The translations under genes and the position numbers were made by a program. The notes under the pieces were generated by a model. That model saw nothing but the letters and a program-made list of their open reading frames with translations. It was not told where the DNA came from and made no database searches. From Lottia gigantea (taxonomy: Eukaryota; Mollusca; Gastropoda; Lottiidae), in contig NW_008708645.1 of assembly GCF_000327385.1 (NCBI RefSeq), forward strand, positions 2,688,900 through 2,752,899: DNA of 64,000 nucleotides. Direction: 5' to 3'. Position 1 is the first letter of the stretch; each line of letters opens with the position of its first letter. Shown piece after piece: positions 35,193-49,255 of this stretch.

Positions 35193-36819
35193 TATCTGTA
35201 GAAGGTTCAACATTCAACAATCTGATACTATTTTGTAAGGATTCTCAGATTTTCAAAATGAAAGGCATATGCACAAATTGTTCTGAGCTTCATTCTAGAA
35301 AAAGGTATTAACAAATAAAATAATCAGCCCTGGTTAATGGTGAGTTTATTAACTACATATATCGGTAACAATTGCACCAATTGCTAACTGATTTATGTTG
35401 CACGCATGTAACAAGAACACCTAATAGTGATCCACGGCTACAAAAGAGTAATCATGAAAACAACATAGTGCTTCAACACAGTACACACCCATTCCATCAG
35501 CAACGAATTCGTCTTTATAAAGCAGCGAAACTGATCATGGCCAAGCAGATGTATGACAATATTTTTAACTGGTTGAAAGATTTACAATTTATTACAATTT
35601 TACTGTGTATTTATTAGCTAAATCTCTCAATCTTCGCAACGTAAAATGTCAATTAGAAGCAATTCTGAATATTTCACTCGTTACTGGCATGAACACGTTT
35701 TATTGAGTAGTCAAAAAGGACAATTTCTTCGTAATTCAATTCTTTAAGAAATATTAGCAAAAGTTGCGAAGTTCGTGTATTTAATCAATATCAACGGTAA
35801 GAATTTTTGCTGAATACATTTAGCATCAATGTCGGTGCTTACCCTTCACTTAGAAAGAAAACCCTAAGCTTCCATTTTGGTATTTCCCTACAGTTGGAAA
35901 GAAAACATTAAGAATCCTATTAAATGCTTCCCAATGAAAAATAATGCCCTTGATGGCATCTATAGGCATAATAGATATTTGACTGTTTTTGATACATTGG
36001 GTTCTAGGAATTCAGAGACGAAAATGTATTAGTTTTAAATGCGATTGAAACATTAAATCATGCACCCAAAAAGTAAAGGGGTTTTTAAAAAGACTTTATC
36101 ACGCAGAATGGAAGTTTTCTTATGAATTTGAGGACGTAAGTTTTGTTTGTCAAAGGTTCCTTTCGTTTTTTTTTCTTTTGAAGTCATCAAAAAGGAATCT
36201 ATTATTTACCTTTCTGTATTAAGAAAAAGTTAAGAAACCTTATTCAACTAAATTGTTACTCAATGGCAAAATGATGGACAATGTTGAACCGTTAAGATCT
36301 CAACATGGCATGATTTTGTCCATTTGGCAAATTATTCTATCAACACATATCAATCACACCCAACTGAAAAATAATCAATCTTCAATTACGGCCATTTACC
36401 AAACACACGTCGCAACAAAAAGATCCGTAAAAAAGAATAACACGCTTGCATTACGAATTATCTTGTATTAAGAAAGTTTGCAGAGAGTCTCGAGATAGTC
36501 TTTTGATAAATGAACTTTTTATTTTCAATGAAGAACGTTTTAAATTTCACGAGCAGTTACACAGTTAAATTATTTGCCAACTAGATTTTTTTGTGTGTTC
36601 GAAATTGATAGTTTGTTAGTTTCTGTCAGCATTCAATGTATCATTAACGAAACAACCATTTTGGCCTAAAGATATTTTTATACACCTATTTTGTATTTTT
36701 TCTCCTATTTGTCAAGGTATTGGTAGGCGTTAAGTTTTATGATTATACGTTAAATTATGGCTTTATTTTGTCAAAATTGTACCATGCATGTCACCGTGAG
36801 GGCTGCTTTCGTAATTTAA
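35193..36819. other. No gene recognised
   Basis: AT-rich sequence with short frames only. I see no exon or repeat of note. Confidence 0.4.
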
Positions 36820-37372
36820 CTTTATTCAGCAGTATTCGGTAATGTCTTTCCAGTGGACTTTTCAGTGGTATTCGGTTATGTCTTTTTAATAGTCCTTCAG
36901 CGGTATTCGGTTATATCTTTCTAATAGTCCTTCAGCGGTATTCGGTTATATCTTTTTAATAGTCCTTCAGCGGTATTCGGTTATGTCTTTTTAATAGTCC
37001 TTCAGCAGTATTCGGTTATATCTTTTTAATAGTCCTTCAGCGGTATTCGGTTATGTCTTTTTAATAGTCCTTCAGCAGTATTCGGTTATGTCTTTTTAAT
37101 AGTCCTTCAGCGGTATTCGGTTATATCTTTTTAATAGTCCTTCAGCGGTATTCGGTTATATCTGTTTAATAGTCCTTCAGTGGTATTCGGTTATATCTGT
37201 TTAATAGTCCTTCAGCAGTATTCGGTTATGTCTGTTTAATAGTCCTTCAGCAGTATTCGGTTATGTCTTTCCAGTATATGTGTCTTCAGCAGTATTCGGG
37301 TATTTTTTCTAGTAGTTGCAGTATTCGACAATGTCTTTCCAGAAGTCTCTTCAGTAGTATTCGGCAATGTCT
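36820..37372. repeat. 35-bp minisatellite, about 15 copies
   Basis: The unit is TTCAGCGGTATTCGGTTATA followed by TCTTTTTAATAGTCC. Period is 35 bp in the core (CGGTATTCGG at 36901 and 36936). Both edges are diverged, with CCAGTAG-type variants. Confidence 0.87.
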
Positions 37373-38124
37373 TGTTGGATATTCAACAGTATTGAGAAAT
37401 ATATTCAGTGGCATATTCGGGTTCCAAGCAATAACCATTTGATAGCCGAAGAAAGGGTAGGATATAAATTGTTGTTAGCTGGTGCCTCCTTAAAACTCCC
37501 TTTTTTTACAAATGAGAAAAAAAAAATTCTTCTTATATATCCAAGATATATTACACTCTGAAAATTTAAAAAAAAAAAAAAAAATATTATAAGTTTATGA
37601 TAAGCTTTAATTTGACATAATCGTTTGTGGGTAGGCCCTATCAATAACATATTTTGTAAAGGCTTTATGAATTAAAACAAACACGAAACCTGTATCGTTT
37701 GGCTCGCCAGTACAAATGGTTGAATATGGCGAAACTCGTTCCTAACAAACAATTTACGCTACTAAGCCATATATAGTGAGTTAATTTAGCGAAAACTGAC
37801 CATAACATGTTTTGATTTCTCTAAAGGATTACCTTTACCACTTAATAACGTTATTTCTAACACATATACAGCCAATTTATCTTCCATCGTAGACAAATTA
37901 CATGACGGCTACAAATGGTAAAAGTCCAATTGGCATACGTATTAGGGACTGTAGAGAATAGCCACGGGCGTAACTTCCGCCATTTTGTAATTATTTCAAA
38001 CGAATATTAAATTTAGCTTTGTACTACTTTATTTCAATGTTCAAATGAAGATATTGATATCTTTAGAAAGGATTTAAGTTATAATATTTGAATGATTTCT
38101 GAAATGCAGAAAACGTTTGCTCCA

Positions 38125-38590
38125 TTTAAAACCTGTGCCCTCTATGCATGGAACATCCCAATTTATCTGTTCAGTCGATCCCCATATGCATGGAGCATCC
38201 CGTTCAGATGATCCCCATATGCACAGAAAATCCCGCTCTATTCACAGAATCCCTGTGTTCATGGAGCATTCCAATTTATCTGTTCAAGGAATCCCATATG
38301 CATGGAACATCGCAACTTATCTGTTCACAAGTTCCAAATGTTCATGAGGTATCGCAATTTACCTGTTCACATGAACCCCATATGTATGGAGTATCCCAAT
38401 TAATCTGTTCACAAGTTCCCCATATGCATGGAGTATCGCAATTTATCTGTTCACATGAACCCCATATGTATGGAGTATCCCAATTGATCTGTTCACAGGA
38501 TCCCCATATGTATGGGGTATCCCAATTTATCTGTTCACATGATCACCATCCATGTGCTCGAAACATCTCGATTTATCTGTGGTGTTTACT
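38125..38590. repeat. 42-bp minisatellite, about 10 copies
   Basis: The unit is CCCCATATGCATGGAGTATC followed by CCAATTTATCTGTTCACATGAA. The length is a multiple of three, so a plus-strand frame (38148-38603) stays open with a 14-residue repeat. That frame has no signal peptide, processing site or splice context, so I treat it as a satellite. Confidence 0.83.
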
Positions 38591-41436
38591 TAAATCAAGT
38601 TAACCAAACGTATTTGATCCGCCAATTACATGGCTCACAGCTATATTGTCACATTGGCATCCGGTCAAGACACCATGCTGTTTAAGTTTTCTAAAAGGTC
38701 ATAGGAACAAATCGGAGCTCACTTCATTAAGATGCCAAAAGGCCTTTATTAATGAAAACCTTATGCGGTTCATTAAAATTAGTCCATGATGAGCGCTGAT
38801 TGTAATGACACCTAATGAATGGACACTTTCTTAAGAAGCATCTATTGATCATTCAACATCTTCCTGTTGCTGGCGGCTGCCATGATATGAGACAATAAAC
38901 CATTCACTGGAAATTGTTAAGAACCTTCAACTTTAACCTTCAAAGGATGTGGACAATTAATACAACACTTACAACAATCGACTAGCAATCTTCTCGAAGT
39001 TAAATATTGACAAATACACTAGTATCATATTACATCTAAAGATGCATTAAATAAACATCTTGTATAGATTCTTGATTCAAGTTATAATGGATTGCAACCA
39101 TTTGTTGCTTTTGATGTGTTTAAAACCTTTTTTTTTTATCTTTTGATCACCGATTTTCATAGACATTGTCAATAGATGTTCATATATGAAATGGAGTTTT
39201 ACGTCCTACTTTGATGCACTTGATTGGGCTAATAAAAACGGGCAATGCCATTCAGGGAATATTTGTAAGGCAGCTAGTGGCGTTTCCGGAAAACATCAGG
39301 TGAGGGTGCCGACCGAGGGCCTCCAAATCTTCCAGGCCATTCCGGGGGCATCTTTTCTGGGTTGGCAATGCCCCTCTCCCTCCCCCACGACCCTTTTTTC
39401 GTGTAAGTCCTTCTGACCATTACTTACTGCATCTATATGACCATCAGATTGTTAAACGATTAACGGCTCAATATGAGTGTCTGTATCTGTTTTCCTCTGA
39501 AATCTGATTCTAATTGACTGAACAATGCACACTTGCAAAAACCTAAATGAGAACACTAAACCTTCTAAGCTATAATTGAGTGTAAAATTTGAGTGATGTT
39601 AGATAATTGAAATAAGGTTCTATTAAAAAATGTGATTTAAAAGATTGTTTTTGTTTAATACGAGGTGTAATTGTAGCATTTGTAAAGAGCAGACATAAAC
39701 ATGGAGTATTTTTAGGGAGGGAAAGCTTTTGTCAGGTGTTTAATTTTAAGCTGCAATAGATACTTTGTTTAGAAAATGGAAGAGGACTTATCTGGTGGTC
39801 GCGAACGTCTAGATTATCTTTCGATAGTTTACGAGTTTTCGTTACTTTAAATTGTACTGTAATATGATCAAAACAGCAACTTGCCCAAGGTACCTGATTG
39901 GTTTGAGTTTGGTGTGAGCTATGTTGTCGTTTAGATTTTTATTTTAGGTTTATGTGACATTCATATCGAAAGTCGTGTAGCCTTGATGGGTATATACTGT
40001 AAGTCGCACTGATCGAGATATTTTTTGTCCTTGAGTAATTGACAGAGTTCACTCGTCCACTTATAAAGACGGTTGCAAAAAAAAACCCCCAAAAAACGTT
40101 GCTTTAAAGTGTTTTGGTTGATAATTTGTCCTGGATTCTTAAGGAGGGATTACGATTAGCAGAATATGAAATTTTCATGTTCGACTCTCTTGCAAAAAAT
40201 CGGGAAGTTGCCGATCATGATGGTCAAATCTTGAACCATCCAGTTGATCTCAGATGCTTGTAGTATATCATTTTTTCGACATTATGCAATGTTTTGAATT
40301 GCCAGCCGCCATCATAACCTCATAATTATTTTACAACAATTCTTTTTTTTAATACATACTCTTGACAAAAACACTTTTTTCTTGGTAATCCTGATAGGAA
40401 AATGCTAGAGTTTATGTATTGAATATTGTGTCCCGATGTACTGAAGTTTATAATTGGAATGTTCTTGGAAACCGAGGAATTTAATAACGATTATTCGGTC
40501 AATTACCTCTATAAATTAAAGTATTTGCTATTTATATTAGTGATAATGGTTTGACCATTTCTTGCTGTTTTAACGACAGCTGGCTAAATAGTCTTATTTA
40601 GATTTTATATCGACATGGAATCGAGTCATTATAAGGAATGACGAATACAACTATTACTTAAAAACGTTGGGAAGCAGGAGTATTTGTATTCCATGTAGAA
40701 GATATTGATTTGACTTGTTCAGTTGCAGAGTGGCATGAGGTGCTACAGAAGCGTTAACATTCCGGGGCATTGAAATAACCCAGAGAATATTCTTAGTTTT
40801 CATGTACCCTTGTTAGCGTGGACGGGCTCAGGTCTCTAGGAATTCGAAGAATCCGCTTCGTGCTACCGTACATGAGCAACTAATGGCCAACATCTGCGAT
40901 CCGATTATCCCAGTTGCATCTTTGATTTAGTAGCGGTTTAGTCAGAACTTTAGCAGTGACTCAACTACCATTAGTGGCTGGTTGAACCAAGCCCAGAAAA
41001 ATGCAGGAGAACATTAAAAAATTTTTTTGGGCCCAACCCACTTAAGTCCACGGGCCGTCACTCATCTAGGTAGGTCCCTCATTTTCAGTGCTGTGGATAG
41101 CTGAAATTAAGACTTCATTCCTGTAAATCCAGTGCGTGTTTTTTTTGTACCACTTATGATAATGACAATTTTTCTGAACTATTTGATAGGCAGTCAGCTG
41201 TAGTTTTGAGTGTTAATTCGTTATGATGATCTGGAATATAAAAAACCTAGTGAGTTTGTTTTCCTGTCATTTCTAAGAGGTTGTAATGAACCATGTTCGT
41301 CCATCCTTTCACTCAATCAAGTTCGTGGCATTAACAAGATTGGATTCTTAATGAATGTAGTGGATTATATGCTACTCTTATGACCAACGCGAGCACAATA
41401 TTGAGGTTAAAAACGATATGCTGAATGATCAAACGT
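38591..41436. other. No gene recognised; family D fragment at 39186-39260
   Basis: The stretch ATGGAGTTTTACGTCCTACT at 39189 with GGGCTAATAAAAACGGGCAA is a partial family D copy. The region after it, to 39415, is unusually GC-rich for the window. No gene is supported. Confidence 0.4.
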
Positions 41437-41738
41437 GATTAATAAAAATACAATTGCAAGCGAACCAGGCATTAGATTTTTATTTTGAAAAGTGATATCG
41501 TTAGATAAAATAGAGCTCTATAAACTAGGATTGCAAATATTTTAACCCTTTGATAAACTAAACTCTTGCCAATAGGGTAAAAATTGGATTAATAAAAATG
41601 CAATTGCAAGCGAACCTGGTATTAGATTTTTATTTTGAAAAGTGATATTGTTAGATAAAATAGAGCTCTATAAACTAGGATTGCAAATATTGTAACCCCT
41701 TGATAAAGTGGAATCTTGCCAATAGGGTAAAAAATTGC
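41437..41738. repeat. 150-bp direct duplication
   Basis: Two adjacent copies, starting at 41437 and 41587, share GATTAATAAAAAT, CAATTGCAAGCGAACC, ATAGAGCTCTATAAACTAGG and GCCAATAGGGTAAAAA with few differences. It is a recent tandem duplication of unique-looking sequence. Confidence 0.85.
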
Positions 41739-42169
41739 AATCTTAAATATTTACAACGAAATAAGTTTGAACCATCATAGGTTCAAAAACTTTTTTCTCT
41801 AAAAATATCTTGAAGTAGTCCATATTGTACGGAAACTATTTTTTCATGAAGAAAATATTGATAAAAAAAACTAAGTCTATTGGGGGCGTGGTCATTTATT
41901 TCTAACATAAAAACTGCGTATTCCATTGAAAGGTGTAGGGGGAGGGGGGGCTTTACTTTAACAAAGATTGTTCAAATTCCATGTCTACTTTTTATACCAA
42001 CATTTATTGAATTCTATTAAGATTTATAATATTTAGAATCAATCTTAGGATTCCCAATAATGTCAATAGAGGGCGTATTCATTATTTATAGAAATTACTT
42101 CCGGTTTTTTTCATTTTTCACCACATTGTTCAATTTTATAAATCTTTCAAAATAAACCAAGCAAATCTG

Positions 42170-42525
42170 CGCATGCTCTCTTTTTAAAGTATATGTATGT
42201 GCCCATTTTCAGGGGTTGATTTGAGTAAATAGTCTAAGGACTAGAACTGTACGAAAATCACATAATTCCTTCAAACATATCTCAAACTAGAAATTTCCAA
42301 TTCATATATGTAGATGTCTTTTTATATAAGGAAGAGTCTAAATAAAGGCGACTCATTTTTTAAACTTTCATTCGCAGTTAATTCTGGACACACTTGGATT
42401 TGAAGACTCAAATTTCGACGATAAGCTGTGAGTACTATCACTGATTAGCTTAGCTAAAAAATACCCGTTTCTGAGACTAAGGTACGATTGGTCAAACGAA
42501 TGGCGAATCTGTCCCTTTAACTCTG
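42170..42525 (-). mobile_element. MITE-like family A copy
   Basis: It runs from about GCGCATGCTCTCTTTTTAAA through GGGTTGATTTGAGTAAATAG, TTAATTCTGGACACACTTGG and CTCAAATTTCGACGATAAGC to GCGAATCTGTCCCTTTAA. The order of blocks matches the inverse of the copy at 14.9 kb. Confidence 0.68.
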
Positions 42526-44435
42526 CTTTGAAAGCGGCGCATACTTCAAATTTAAAGCAGTGTTTTTCAGAATAACTGATAGCAGATCTCTATCTTTGAT
42601 CTACGTATGAGATCTGACACATTTTTTATTCTATAATTTATATTCCTTTGTGCGATTAGAGACGAACGTTATTAACTTATATCTGTGATCTAGATAGCTT
42701 TAAATTATTAATATATTAAATACTTTAGATGACTGAGATAAGCTTCTTGAACTTAAGGAATTACTGACATAATAGATTGACTCTTAAAGTATTATCGTCC
42801 GTAGGGTTATTGAATATAGGTGACTTTTTTTTATTATCACTTGGGTGGTCACTGGGTATCGATTAGCAAGTTGAGATCGATTATTGATGGCAGACTACCG
42901 ATCAATAATCTATTGATAATCGAAATAATTCATTTGAGAAATTATAAACATGCCAAAATTCTTAATTTAATGGATAATTTTTGCATCATAGAAGTATATT
43001 CTTGCTTTGATCAGTTATTATAGTTTATTGTGGGTAAGTTATGTGCTGAAGGGAACCTATGTGGTAGAGATTACTACTTGTTTACAGGTACAGTGGAGAA
43101 AATGTAACTTTGACATATAATCCATTATGAAATTGATAATCGATAATCGAAATGATAAATTTCTAGCGACGATAATCGATTTTTTTCGATCATTTTACCC
43201 AGCGCTACTTGTAGCTAGGGAACACATGATGACATTGCCTAGGTCGATGACTATACTGATAGACAAGATTTCATTCTTGAATACTTAGTCTTTTCTAAAA
43301 TATTGAATTTAAGTGTGACCCTTTTCTTGTAAGAGCATCTCGAGAGGCTGGATGTTCATCTCTAAAGCACAACTGACTTTACGACTAGGAAGTCCACAGA
43401 GCTAGGAATTAAACGGTTTTGGGATGGCCGCACCAATAAACCAATGACTTTACTGGTCGATGAGAGTAGTACCGATGCAATTCTTCAGCATTGAAAGCTT
43501 TGTGTTGAATAATCCAGCAGCTATTTCAATGACTTATTGAATTCATAGAGCCTTAATATACTATTGGCGAGTGTTGCAAGCGAGATATGATCAGCTTTTC
43601 TAAACACCTGTTTCCACTCTACGACTTACTGTGTGAAGTCGACATGTTTTCGTTTACATGACCTTAATAAAGTTAACTTGATATGTAACTGCGTCTTAAG
43701 CGTGAAGAAGTTTAATTGATTGCATCCTATTCCATGCTAGACATGTAAACATCTTCACAATTTCAACAATTTAGAAATTTCTTCACGGAACAATAGATGT
43801 ATAAATATCCTGTTGAATTAACGTCTCTGGAGATAGCTAAATTAAAAAATACAGACTCTTATTTTTTTTTTATTGAACGTATTATAATAAAACGTAAAAG
43901 AGAATTCATGATGCAGAACAGTTTATTACCACATGACAACAGATTTTTGCCTTGATTTTGCCTGAAATGTTAAGTTACATCTTCAATGCATAAATATTTA
44001 CATAAGGATAGAACTTGAAATATAGAGTTTCAGTCTGAAGATCTCATCGCGTGAAACCTCATCTGAGTAACAACCTGACAAACAGTCATGAAGCTGTTGT
44101 TCTCCACCCAAATAATCCATAGGATATCCATTAACAAAATATAACTGTCCACTAATAGATATAATGCAACATATTCAGTCATTTTGAATCAATGAGAGAA
44201 TGAGATGTCGACTTGACAAATCCAGACACATCAGACCTGGTTTATCTCACCTTGTCTTGCTAGTTATACCCGCTGAAGTATCATTTATTGTAATACAAAA
44301 TATGAAAATGTTTGAAATTAAGGTGTTACCGGCATCTCTTGGCCTTCAAAAGGTTAGGCGACCCAGTGACAGTAGGACCATGCTTAGAAAGACATTTTAG
44401 TTTCACTATTGATATATGGTATATATAGCATAACT
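42526..44435. other. No gene recognised
   Basis: AT-rich with one 66-67 residue frame on the plus strand that shows no motif. Repeated ATCGATTATTGATnn-like stretches occur near 42875-43190. No gene is supported. Confidence 0.4.
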
Positions 44436-44998
44436 GATGAGTCAATTTGAGGGTTCAGTTATGATTCCATAACCTGGATGAAAGATCATTTTGATGGTTC
44501 AGTTATGCTGGTATGTCTTTGATATGAGTCATTTTGATGGTTCAGTTATGATTGCATAACCTAGATGAAAGATCATTTTGATGGTTCAGTTATGCTGGTA
44601 TGTCTTTCATATGAGTCATTTTGATGGTTCAGTTATGATTGCATAACCTAGATGAAAGATCATTTCGATGGTTCAGTTATGCTGGTATGTCTTTGATATG
44701 AGTCATTTTGATGGTTCAGTTATGATTGCATAACCTGGATGAAAGATCATTTTGATGGTTCAGTTATGCTGGTATGTCTTTGATATGAGTCATTTTGATG
44801 GTTCAGTTATGATTGCATAATCTGGATGAAAGATCATTTTGATGGTTCAGTTATGCTGGTATGTCTTTCATATGAGTCATTTTGATGGTTCAGTTATGAT
44901 TGCATAACCTAGATGAAAGATCATTTTGATGGTTCAGTTATGCTGGTATGTCTTTCATATGAGTCATTTTGATGGTTCAGTTTTGATGATATTACTTC
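44436..44998. repeat. 87-bp tandem repeat, about 6 copies
   Basis: Each unit has two half-repeats that share CATTTTGATGGTTCAGTTAT: one continues GATTGCATAACCTAGATGAA, the other GCTGGTATGTCTTTGATATG. The GATTGCATAA block at 44550 and 44637 is 87 bp apart. The array ends with a diverged half unit. Confidence 0.87.
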
Positions 44999-47900
44999 AA
45001 CGGAAAGTTATTTTTAGAGTACGGTCATGGTGGTATAACTTGGATAACAAGTAATTTCAGGGTTCAGTCATGATGGCTCAAGTTAGATGGTCATGACTAT
45101 AAACAGTGCAACACTTCTTTCATTCACCAGATGTGAAAAATCATTGTACATCAATAATATTTATGTGTGCCAGTAACTAGATAATTGATTACCTATTAGG
45201 ATAATCAAAGCTGAAGTATTCTTATTAGGACATTATATTTATAGTTTTATACATTAAATGTTGAGATAACACAAAAAACTCTTCTGGTCGCTTATTGATA
45301 TCATGAGCTATATTAGGATCGTTTGGAAGTTCCGCTTCCTGTCTGGAAACAAGGTCCTAATCAGAAGTAGAATTAGAAATAGTATAAGAAGTTTAAATGT
45401 GACATCTTCCACAAGCTATATCACCCGATTACCTTGCTCTACCGCTTATTCATGAACTAAGAAGTAGAATATCACAGTTGACAAGCGTTTTCCGAGTGAG
45501 ATTTTAAAGGATGCTGTTCATGTGCCTCCCTAAATGGGACCGCCGACTCCAGGTTGAAAATCGCTGGGATAGTAAGAAAATAATATTAATAATAAATGAA
45601 CACAGCTCACTATATTTGTAGTAATTGAAAGTTACAATTACGTGTAGATGACAACTGAAGCTGATATCACAGACAAGGTAGTTGTTGGTAGTCGTGGAAG
45701 TTGGTAGTAGATCTGGATCAATTGAATGGTTTCGTACTGATAGTTTGGTTGTTAAGAAATATTACCCAATAGCTTTGACTTACATAGTCGGAAGTTATGT
45801 TCCCGAACGTTCAAATGCATGTGCACACCTTTGTCTTATTTCGTCAGATGTTGCCCTCAATGATAAATTGGTTCAACTGCAAGTATTTTTGAATAAATGC
45901 CATAGTCACGGCATGACAAGCTACATGCAGAGTAACTAAATTTTCAACAAATGCAAGAAACTGACAGCGCGTGGAGGAATCAGATCGATTGAGCTTACGA
46001 GTACACAAAACACGCAGACGTCACAACATTGTACTTTCTACCAGTAATTGCATCTGGCTTACCTGAGATGTTGAAATACGTTACTTAATTTATATGACCA
46101 ACTTGGCAACTGCAAAAAAAATACCTAACCGAGAAACAGAATAATGACATGTTTGGGTTGGAAGAAAAATTGAAAGGTTATCCATGTCATGTATTTAGTT
46201 AAACAGTTGTTTAATAATCAGTCTAAACTTTTTTTTTTTGTTCTTAAAGTTTTTTTTAACGAAGTGTAACGATGTTTACGTCAGAATCTTAATTATGGTT
46301 TGTTCTCTTCTTCTTGTTTTACAATTACAATTTTCCAATTTACTCCCACTATTTTGAATCTGAAGATTTTTTATCATGGTTTATGTGTAGGTCAATTTTT
46401 CTTGTTATGTCGGTTCTTTTTTCCGGACGACATGTGAAAGTCGAGTAACCTATCATTAATCATCATTCGTAAGTCGATTAGGCTGTTAATGGGTATGGAT
46501 AATCCGGGCGATATCAGGGATTTTTGTTTTGCTCATATTTGTGAAGTCTATTCACCGAAATGAGTCTCTAGACGTATCTGAAAGTTTAAACTAAACAAAA
46601 AAAACGGTTAATTATTTAACACCAAAACTGTTTAAAAAGTTTACGTAAGCTTTTAAAGTTCATTATGCTGTTAGAAAACTACTGTATGGATTTAAGTAAA
46701 ATATACGCCAAAATGTAGAGAAATATGTCCTACTAAATCGGAAAGTTTCAACGAATAATATCGAGTTATTTTACAGCCAACTAGGTCAAGCTGCTTAATA
46801 AACAATTGCGACTCTTTGTTTTAATTAACCCTTTGAAAACAAATTCAGTTTGCTCAAGTAGATACATAGCATACTCTAGAAATATCTTCTATAATTAACG
46901 ACGTTTTTGATAATGACATTTTTTTTTTTATAAAAAAAAACGGAATGCCCGTTTAAGAAGCTCAGTTGTTTTTGTTATTGTAAAAAAATAGTTGTTTCCG
47001 TCTTTGTTAGTTTAAAATCTAAGTTTAAAATTGCTGCAGGACTGCAAGACAGATCGAGTTATAAATAGAAAATATTACATCAGCGCGTCAATCAGCAATT
47101 ACTATTAGAACAGCCCATTTCTTTTAGAATTCTTCTTTTGAACTGTATTTTAATCAGGGCAGAAAAACTTTCATTGATAAATCTAGTTTTACTGATAATG
47201 ATGTCAGTGCCCCGTCTACCCAGTGAACTCGTGTATATCTTATATATCTAATACTTTCTAATGGCGATTATGAGTTAAAATAGTACGGAAGTTCCTGTTA
47301 TATCAATTTAAATATTGCGAGTTATTAAATGTTGCGTGATTAGACGTTATGTTTAAACAATTAACAAAATTAAAAGTTCAAAGTATTTTTTTATATACGT
47401 TCTACATCCAATTGTCTGGGATATTTCTCAATGCACTTATTCATAACTTAAAAGTGTGCGTAAGTCGGCGGCGATTTGGGTGCGGAGTGAAATGCCCAAA
47501 CCGTAAAAATAATCGACGATCTGCAACTGCGATCAACCGGACGGAGAGTCCCATGAGCAGTCTGCGGCATAGGAGATTTTTCAGTTGTCGGAACGCACAT
47601 GTCGACCAAATGTCCTAATCCATTGGTTGCTCAACTTCTTCCAGATTCCACAAGTTGCTCTCACACTCTGCCACTCGTAATCTCCTCTCCTCTTTAACTC
47701 TTTCGATCATGTGTTGCGTTCCAAAAGTTTCATAAAAATAACCTAATAAAATATCAAAACGGGGGACAATGTACTAAGAGTTCGAAATGATGTCCCACCA
47801 TCATCGGAGCAGGAACTAAAATAGACTGGACATTAATTGCTTATTGCTGGACACTCATTAAGTTGATATTACATGTAGACGGTCAGTCATTACAGAGTAA

Positions 47901-49059
47901 CAATAGTTAGACAGCTCGATGATCTAACAAGAATAAAGTAACATATTAATGTATATATTGTCTGAAGATGATGTTGATGATCATGCCTTTACTGATGATG
48001 TCTGATGTCCATATATTAATTATCTGGTAGTTATTTGCATCATCAAGCAATATTTAGTTGGATATTTTGTGTAGTCTGGACATATTTAACTCTGTAGACA
48101 AATTTAAACAAGTCTGAAGTTTTAATGTGATAGGTGCAGAAGATGCGATAATCACGTACAGACGCCACGGAGAAAGGCCTAAATCAGGAGAGTACCGAAG
48201 GAATATCTCCACCTAAGTTTGTAGAAAAATAAATTCAGCATTTGTATACGCCCACATTGTAATGTGTAGGGCGTTGAATTACAAATATTGACGAAGTTAC
48301 AGCTCTTATCATATAATGAAATTGTATCCGGTTAGTTGGTGTATCTGGCGGAGATGTTGTGTCCGCATTATATCTGAAGGTTTTAAAATTCGACCCCGGC
48401 AGAAACCAAGATACGTCCTTTGACAGTTCGAACAACTGTTAATATTCCTAGTGCTTTTTTTATGTGTCATTGTAGTACAATTTGTACTGTAGCGTATTCT
48501 AGTTATTGACTTTTTTCCCTCTGTTCATTGAGTTCGTTTGCTTTTCTTATACAGTAATTTATATCTGAATCATGTGTAAACAGCATGAGATAAGCTCATT
48601 AATCCGGGACATTTCTAATGATATAAAAAGGAAAATTTCAGTTTAATTTGGATTGCTGTGCGGCCTTGAAAGTCGGTAGTAAGAAGGTCAAACAAAGAGT
48701 TTACATTGACATCCATCAACCTAAAAACGCTTCCTCCAACAAAAAGTAAAATGATTGACTAGAGTAGCGTAAGAAGTGTGACAGGAGACTGCTTACAATT
48801 TATTGTCGCCAGCCATTGACTGAATAAAACTAACAAGTAATTGGGTTTAACAAGCACTTCAAATCAACGCTAACACATTGGTTTCTTGTCATAAATAGCT
48901 TTGTTATTTCAATTTGCTTTTTTACATACGTGACATACTCCCCAACTTGTCTGTTTTCTTAATGGATACAAATTGTTTTCTTTTCATGTTTATCATTTGT
49001 ATTCCATGAATGTTATATTATAAATTGTTAATCCATTTCATTTGAAAGACACCATTGTC
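44999..49059. other. No gene recognised
   Basis: AT-rich. The stretch at 47455-47590 is locally GC-richer but has no recognisable product. A faint SINE-like relative of the motif near 27.5 kb lies at about 46450-46515. Confidence 0.4.
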
Positions 49060-49255
49060 CTTCTTTAAAAGGATACCAACTCTAAGAATGGACAAAAAAT
49101 CTCAAACTTAAGTCTTAAGCTTGGTCAACAAGTGTATTTATTCATCAGTTGGACTTACCAGGTGCCATGACTAAAGAATAGAATCTCTATATAAGACGAT
49201 ATATCCAATAAACTAAATATTGTTGAAACACGCTTCATAACATGTTTAAAAATTA
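49060..49255 (+). mobile_element. Dispersed repeat family C, copy 2
   Basis: It carries AAAAGGATACCAACTCTAAG, TCTCAAACTTAAG, CAACAAGTGTAT, GTTGGACTTACCAGGTGCCA, TGACTAAAGAATAGAATC and TATATAAGACGATATATCC. The distal end block seen in the other two copies is not clear here. Confidence 0.62.

Noticed and set aside
38148-38603. 151-codon plus-strand frame with a 14-residue repeat (HMHGVSQFICSHEP)
   Set aside because: It resembles a repeat peptide precursor at first sight. It lacks a signal peptide and dibasic or amidation sites, and the flanking repeats continue the 42-bp satellite out of frame.
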